Shown piece after piece: positions 60,398 through 64,000 of a stretch of DNA of 64,000 bases. Every line of letters begins with the position of its first letter. Position 1 is the first letter of the stretch. The DNA is taken from the NCBI RefSeq assembly GCF_021502575.1, contig NZ_JAKFGN010000001.1, forward strand, positions 930,001 to 994,000, given 5' to 3'. The translations under genes and the position numbers were made by a program. The notes below the pieces were generated by a model that had not been told where the DNA came from, made no database searches, and saw only the letters and a list, made by a program, of their open reading frames with translations. The stretch is from Bradyrhizobium sp. G127. Lineage in GTDB: Bacteria > Pseudomonadota > Alphaproteobacteria > Rhizobiales > Xanthobacteraceae.

Positions 60398-61834
60398 TCA
60401 GATGTCGGCGTCTCGGTTCGGGCCGACATAGGCGATGCGGACCATATTGGTGGTGCCCGGCGTTCCGAGCGGAACGCCGGCGACGATGATTACCCGCTGG
60501 CCGGCCTTGGCGAAACCGTCGCGGAACGCGATGCGGCCTGCACGGTCGATCATGTCGTCCTGATCGTGGGCGTCTTCGGCGATCACACAATGCACGCCCC
60601 ACACCACCGACAATTTGCGGCCGGTGTTAACGCTCGGCGTGATCGCGACCACCGGAGGCTTCGGCCGCTCGCGGGCAACGCGCAATGCGGTCGAACCTGA
60701 ACTGGTCCAGCAGATGATGGCGGACAGATCGAGGGTTTCGGCGATCTGGCGCGCGGCGTCGGCGATGGCGTCGCCTGCGGTGGGCTCCGGGTCTGGACGC
60801 TGTGCACCGATCACGCCGCGATAGGTCGGGTCGCGTTCGACCTCCTCGCCGATGCGGTTCATGGTCAGCACCGCCTCGACGGGGAATTTGCCGGCCGCGG
60901 ATTCCGCCGACAGCATGATGGCGTCGGCGCCCTCGAACACGGCGGTCGCGACGTCGGAGACTTCCGCGCGGGTCGGAACCGGGGAGGTGATCATCGACTC
61001 CAGCATCTGGGTCGCAATGACGACCGGCTTGCCCGCACGCCGCGCCATGCGCGTCATCTGCTTCTGCAGTCCCGGCACGCGTTCGGCCGGAAGTTCGACG
61101 CCGAGGTCGCCGCGCGCGACCATCAGCGCGTCCGATGCTTCCATGATTTCGGCGAGGCGATCGATTGCCTGCGGTTTCTCGATCTTCGACATGATCGACG
61201 CGCGGCCGCGCACCAGTTTCTTGGCCTCGATGACGTCGTCGGCGCGCTGCACGAATGACAGCGCGACCCAGTCGATACCCGTCTCGAGCGCGGCTTCCAG
61301 ATCGGCGCGGTCTTTCTGCGTCATTGCCGAGACCGGCAAGTCGGTATCGGGAAGACTGACTCCCTTGCGGTCGGACATGCGTCCGCCGGTGACCACGCGT
61401 ACAAGCGCGTGATCGGGTGTGGTTTCTTCCGCAATCAGCCGCAGCTTGCCGTCGTCGATCAGCAGCGCGTGACCGGGGCGCAGGGCCTTGAGAATTTCCG
61501 GATGGGGAAGGTGGACGCGGGTCTTGTCTCCGGGCGCCGGATCGCTGTCCAGCGTGAACATCGCGCCGTTGCTGAGTTCGACCGCGCCTTCCGCGAAATT
61601 TCCAAGCCGCAGTTTCGGTCCCTGCAGATCGACCAGAATGCCGATCGGGCGGCCATAGCTGCTTTCCACGTTGCGGATGGTCGAGACCAGTTCGCGCATC
61701 TTGTCATGCGGCGTGTGGCTCATGTTGATGCGGAACACATCGGCGCCCGCTTCGAACAGCTTGCGGATGGTCGCGCTGTCCGACGAAGCGGGTCCCAGCG
61801 TGGCGAGAATTTTGATACGGCGCAGACGTCTCAT
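60398..61834 (-). CDS. pyk: Pyruvate kinase
   Basis: A 478-residue enzyme: KILATLGPASSD (~residues 8-19), barrel motif MSKIEKPQAIDRLAEIM (the catalytic-lysine signature, ~217), MVARGDLGVELP and ATQMLESMITSPVPTRAEVSDVA. Converts phosphoenolpyruvate and ADP to pyruvate and ATP. The start overlaps the upstream DUF1036 stop as ATGA (61831-61834), so the two genes are co-translated. Confidence 0.95.
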   Translation of the reverse strand: MRRLRRIKILATLGPASSDSATIRKLFEAGADVFRINMSHTPHDKMRELVSTIRNVESSYGRPIGILVDLQGPKLRLGNFAEGAVELSNGAMFTLDSDPAPGDKTRVHLPHPEILKALRPGHALLIDDGKLRLIAEETTPDHALVRVVTGGRMSDRKGVSLPDTDLPVSAMTQKDRADLEAALETGIDWVALSFVQRADDVIEAKKLVRGRASIMSKIEKPQAIDRLAEIMEASDALMVARGDLGVELPAERVPGLQKQMTRMARRAGKPVVIATQMLESMITSPVPTRAEVSDVATAVFEGADAIMLSAESAAGKFPVEAVLTMNRIGEEVERDPTYRGVIGAQRPDPEPTAGDAIADAARQIAETLDLSAIICWTSSGSTALRVARERPKPPVVAITPSVNTGRKLSVVWGVHCVIAEDAHDQDDMIDRAGRIAFRDGFAKAGQRVIIVAGVPLGTPGTTNMVRIAYVGPNRDADI

Positions 61835-62382
61835 TTCGGATTTCCCGGAGCGGAGCCGGGAATTGCGCCTGGTTGTGCGGCTCCCGGCGCATTCGGCATG
61901 CCGGGCAATCCTGGCGTGCGTGGATTCTGTTCGTTGGATTCGGTCAACTGGACGGTCCAGGCGCGCTGCTCGCCGGTATCGACTTCGAAATAACCGGTGC
62001 GGTCGAAGCCGCGCGCCAGACAGTCGTCGGTCCCCTTGATGGTGAATTCCTTGTCGCGCGAACACATGAAGGCCTGCCCCGACCATTCACCGCCGCGGTC
62101 ATAGTCGATGGCATAGATATAATAGTATCGTGCGACAAGCGTGCCACGCAGCAGGGTTTCGCAGGCGCGGGACGAGACGTTCCACCAGCCCTCCGTGACC
62201 CAGCCTTCATTGTCCTTGTAACCCAGCGCGATGCCGACCCGGCTCGACGTATTGTTGCAGAGACGGAAATCCGCTGCGGCCGGATCGCTCCATGCGCACA
62301 GCGCCATCAGCGCGACAAGCCCTGAGAGGGCGGCGGTGATGGTGCGACGGGACATTGCGGTGCGGAAATTTCGGGCTGTCAT
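61831..62382 (-). CDS. DUF1036 family secreted protein
   Basis: A 183-residue protein with a signal peptide (TITAALSGLVALMALCAWSDPAAA) and the DUF1036 core FRLCNNTSSRVGIALGYKD, GWWNVSSRACETLL and FMCSRDKEFTIKGTDDC with several conserved cysteines. The C-terminal tail is Pro/Gly/Ala-rich. It is coupled to pyk by a 4-base overlap, an arrangement common in this group. Role unknown. Confidence 0.88.
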   Translation of the reverse strand: MTARNFRTAMSRRTITAALSGLVALMALCAWSDPAAADFRLCNNTSSRVGIALGYKDNEGWVTEGWWNVSSRACETLLRGTLVARYYYIYAIDYDRGGEWSGQAFMCSRDKEFTIKGTDDCLARGFDRTGYFEVDTGEQRAWTVQLTESNEQNPRTPGLPGMPNAPGAAQPGAIPGSAPGNPK

Positions 62383-62637
62383 CTATCGGGCTGTATCAAG
62401 CGGGAAGGTTGTCGCGTAACACATTGAATATGATGGGCAAAAGTGAAAAACCCGTGTCCATCGGATCGGGTCGTGCGCAGTATAGAGGCGCTTGATGGTT
62501 TCGCCAAACCTCACAGAGGCGTTAATAGCCCGGTCGCCGGGATCGCGGCGTCGCGGGCCGGCTTTTTTCACGATATGGAAAACGATGCGGCGTGATCCCA
62601 TGTTAGAGGCCACAGCCTATCAAATGGAAAAGTGACC

Positions 62638-62940
62638 ATGGCCATCGACGACAAGACCCGGACGGAATTGGAAGCGGCGGTCTTTCGCCGCCTGGTCGCG
62701 CATTTGCGCGAACGGACCGACGTGCAGAACATCGATCTGATGAATCTCGCCGGCTTCTGCCGCAATTGCCTGTCGAACTGGCTGAAGGACGCGGCCGACG
62801 AGAAGAGCGTGGCGCTCACCAAGGACGACAGCCGCGAGGCGGTCTATGGCATGCCTTATGAGACCTGGAAGGCGACATATCAGAGTGAGGCGACGCCGGA
62901 CCAGCAGGCGGCGTTCAAGAAAAGCAACACGGGCCACTGA
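62638..62940 (+). CDS. DUF1244 family protein
   Basis: A 100-residue soluble protein: VFRRLVAHLRERTDVQNIDLMNLAGFCRNCLSNWL and YGMPYETWKATYQ match DUF1244 closely. Cys residues in GFCRNCLSNW are conserved and may bind metal. ATG 62638 is used; the GTG two codons upstream is an alternative. Function unknown; divergent from the DUF1036-pyk pair. Confidence 0.88.
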   Translation: MAIDDKTRTELEAAVFRRLVAHLRERTDVQNIDLMNLAGFCRNCLSNWLKDAADEKSVALTKDDSREAVYGMPYETWKATYQSEATPDQQAAFKKSNTGH

Positions 62941-63175
62941 CAGGTTCCTCCGCGAGGCGCGCAGCGCCGCCCGCGAAGCGGTTCGCCGTTGTCTTCCGGC
63001 TACCAAAGGCAAGATAAATCCGCGCTTTCTCCGCGAGATGTCTTTCTTCTGTGGGTCACTGTGGATGACCCCTGCCGCTGCCTTGACGCAGCAGGCAGCA
63101 CTCTTGAGTGTGCCTCGCAAATGACGTGCCGCGCACGCCCCTTCAAGCCCCATACCGAGTTCAGGAGTATCTCCG

Positions 63176-63448
63176 ATGGCTATGCCTGCCGAGAAAGACA
63201 ACGACGACACCGCGCACTCATTCGCGAAGGGGCAGCTCAAGGCCATCATCGAGCGTATCGAGAAGCTCGAGGAAGAGAAGAAAGCCATCAGCGACGACAT
63301 CAAGGACGTCTACGGCGAAGCCAAGGGCAACGGTTTCGACGTCAAGGCGCTGCGCACGATCATCCGCATGCGCAAGCAGGACGCTGACGAGCGCCAGGAA
63401 CAGGAAACCATCCTGGAAACCTACATGCAGGCGCTCGGGATGCTCTGA
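63176..63448 (+). CDS. DUF2312/GapR-like nucleoid-associated protein
   Basis: A 90-residue coiled-coil protein: [48 protein letters not shown] matches DUF2312 throughout. In Caulobacter the family member GapR binds overtwisted AT-rich DNA ahead of replication and transcription; the same role is likely. It stands alone, with ATG 63176 (63182 is an alternative). Confidence 0.9.
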   Translation: MAMPAEKDNDDTAHSFAKGQLKAIIERIEKLEEEKKAISDDIKDVYGEAKGNGFDVKALRTIIRMRKQDADERQEQETILETYMQALGML

Positions 63449-64000
63449 GTTGCGGCGGCGGTAAAACGCCTCGCGCCCTCCACAACGTGGTTCCTGCGCG
63501 GGGACGACAACTGTGGGGTTGCGACAGAGTGGGTCACCTCTCGTTCCCGATTCAATTTTCAAACAGCCACGTTCATTCACGCACGCGCAATTGCTCTCGC
63601 GCATCGCGCGAGGTGAGCTTGTAGTTTCCCCCTCACATGCGCGCGCGGGGCCTGCCTCGTTCGCGCCCCTTAAAAAGGGAGGGGCATGGAGCGCCGCGAG
63701 GCGCACCTTGTCTTGTCTCGCTTCCGGCATCCGCTTGCGAGGCGGTATTTCTCCGGAAGCGCATCGCCTTGCGGCGCTCCATTCGCGGCGATTTGTGTCC
63801 GGGGGACCGTGCTTCCGGGACAGGACGAGCGCGTATCGCGCCTCCGATCCGGCAGGCTTTCGCCCGCCTTCATCCTGTCCGCGTCCAGCCATCGAAGGCA
63901 GAGCCACGTAGTTGGCCCGGACGGTGATCCCCGGCCTCCCGGACGTGTGGGTGCGAATCCACATCGCGCAGGCGCCGCATCCTGCTCCGCCTTCAAGACG
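63449..64000. other. GC-rich non-coding tail
   Basis: Several long frames exist on both strands but their translations are Arg/Pro/Ala-rich, overlap each other, and have no recognisable domain. The segment looks like an intergenic repeat of the type scattered in these genomes. No tRNA or promoter is evident. Confidence 0.4.

Noticed and set aside
63218-63964. Long minus-strand frame at the right end
   Set aside because: It overlaps the well-supported DUF2312 gene and consists of low-complexity Arg/Pro/Gly-rich residues.

Overview
The window looks like a chromosomal stretch from an alphaproteobacterium of the Bradyrhizobium/Afipia/Rhodopseudomonas group. That assignment is an inference. It rests on the gene content at the right end (pyruvate kinase next to a DUF1036 protein, DUF1244, a DUF2312/GapR-like protein, a phasin, a 41-residue L36), on several orphan TctC/Bug binding proteins, on an NnrR-type Crp/Fnr regulator with a TTGCG-N4-CGCAA box, and on the high G+C coding style. 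It divides into an insertion-sequence-rich accessory half (1-37600) and a compact, core-like half (37900-64000).

1-26970 is a catabolic island broken up by insertion-sequence debris. In order it holds the 3' end of an aldehyde dehydrogenase; an FAD oxidase of the alkyl-DHAP-synthase type; a dead glutathione S-transferase (GST) copy; a NIPSNAP protein; GlcD-, GlcE- and GlcF-like glycolate oxidase subunits; a second copy of the FAD oxidase (about 93% identical) followed by an intact GST; a five-gene dipeptide/opine-type ABC transporter; a convergent GMC alcohol oxidoreductase; a GntR/FCD regulator; a glutathione reductase remnant; and an acyl-CoA ligase. Promoter regions of both FAD oxidases, the GMC enzyme, the acyl-CoA ligase and (more degenerately) the transporter carry TTGGT/ACCAA half-sites, in most cases just after the -10. 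This suggests one regulon controlled by the resident GntR protein. Alcohol oxidation, aldehyde oxidation, CoA activation, GST and glycolate oxidation together resemble the logic of polyethylene-glycol or glycol-ether catabolism. The substrate is my inference.

27144-35809 is a stress and low-oxygen/nitrosative block: a CPC-type P-type metal ATPase, two intact and two broken universal stress proteins, a Crp/Fnr regulator with an NnrR-type box, a broken pseudoazurin gene, a multi-spanning haem-copper/NnrS-like protein, and DUF2249, DUF59 and DUF6455 proteins. A deleted IS66 element (35901-37600) closes it.

37911-64000 is mostly ordinary: small stress and envelope proteins (CsbD-like, DUF2171, DUF3606, a PHA-system protein), a haloperoxidase-type hydrolase, WrbA, a SnoaL-like protein, a pirin divergent from a LysR regulator, a gamma-glutamyltransferase-like enzyme, a 2-haloacid-dehalogenase-like HAD protein and a chemoreceptor. 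An IclR-linked catabolic group follows (two MaoC proteins, an FAD monooxygenase, TctC proteins), then a fatty-acid desaturase, rpmJ, a TPR protein, a second hydrolase, a phasin, pyk and three conserved small proteins. I saw no tRNA, rRNA or CRISPR array.
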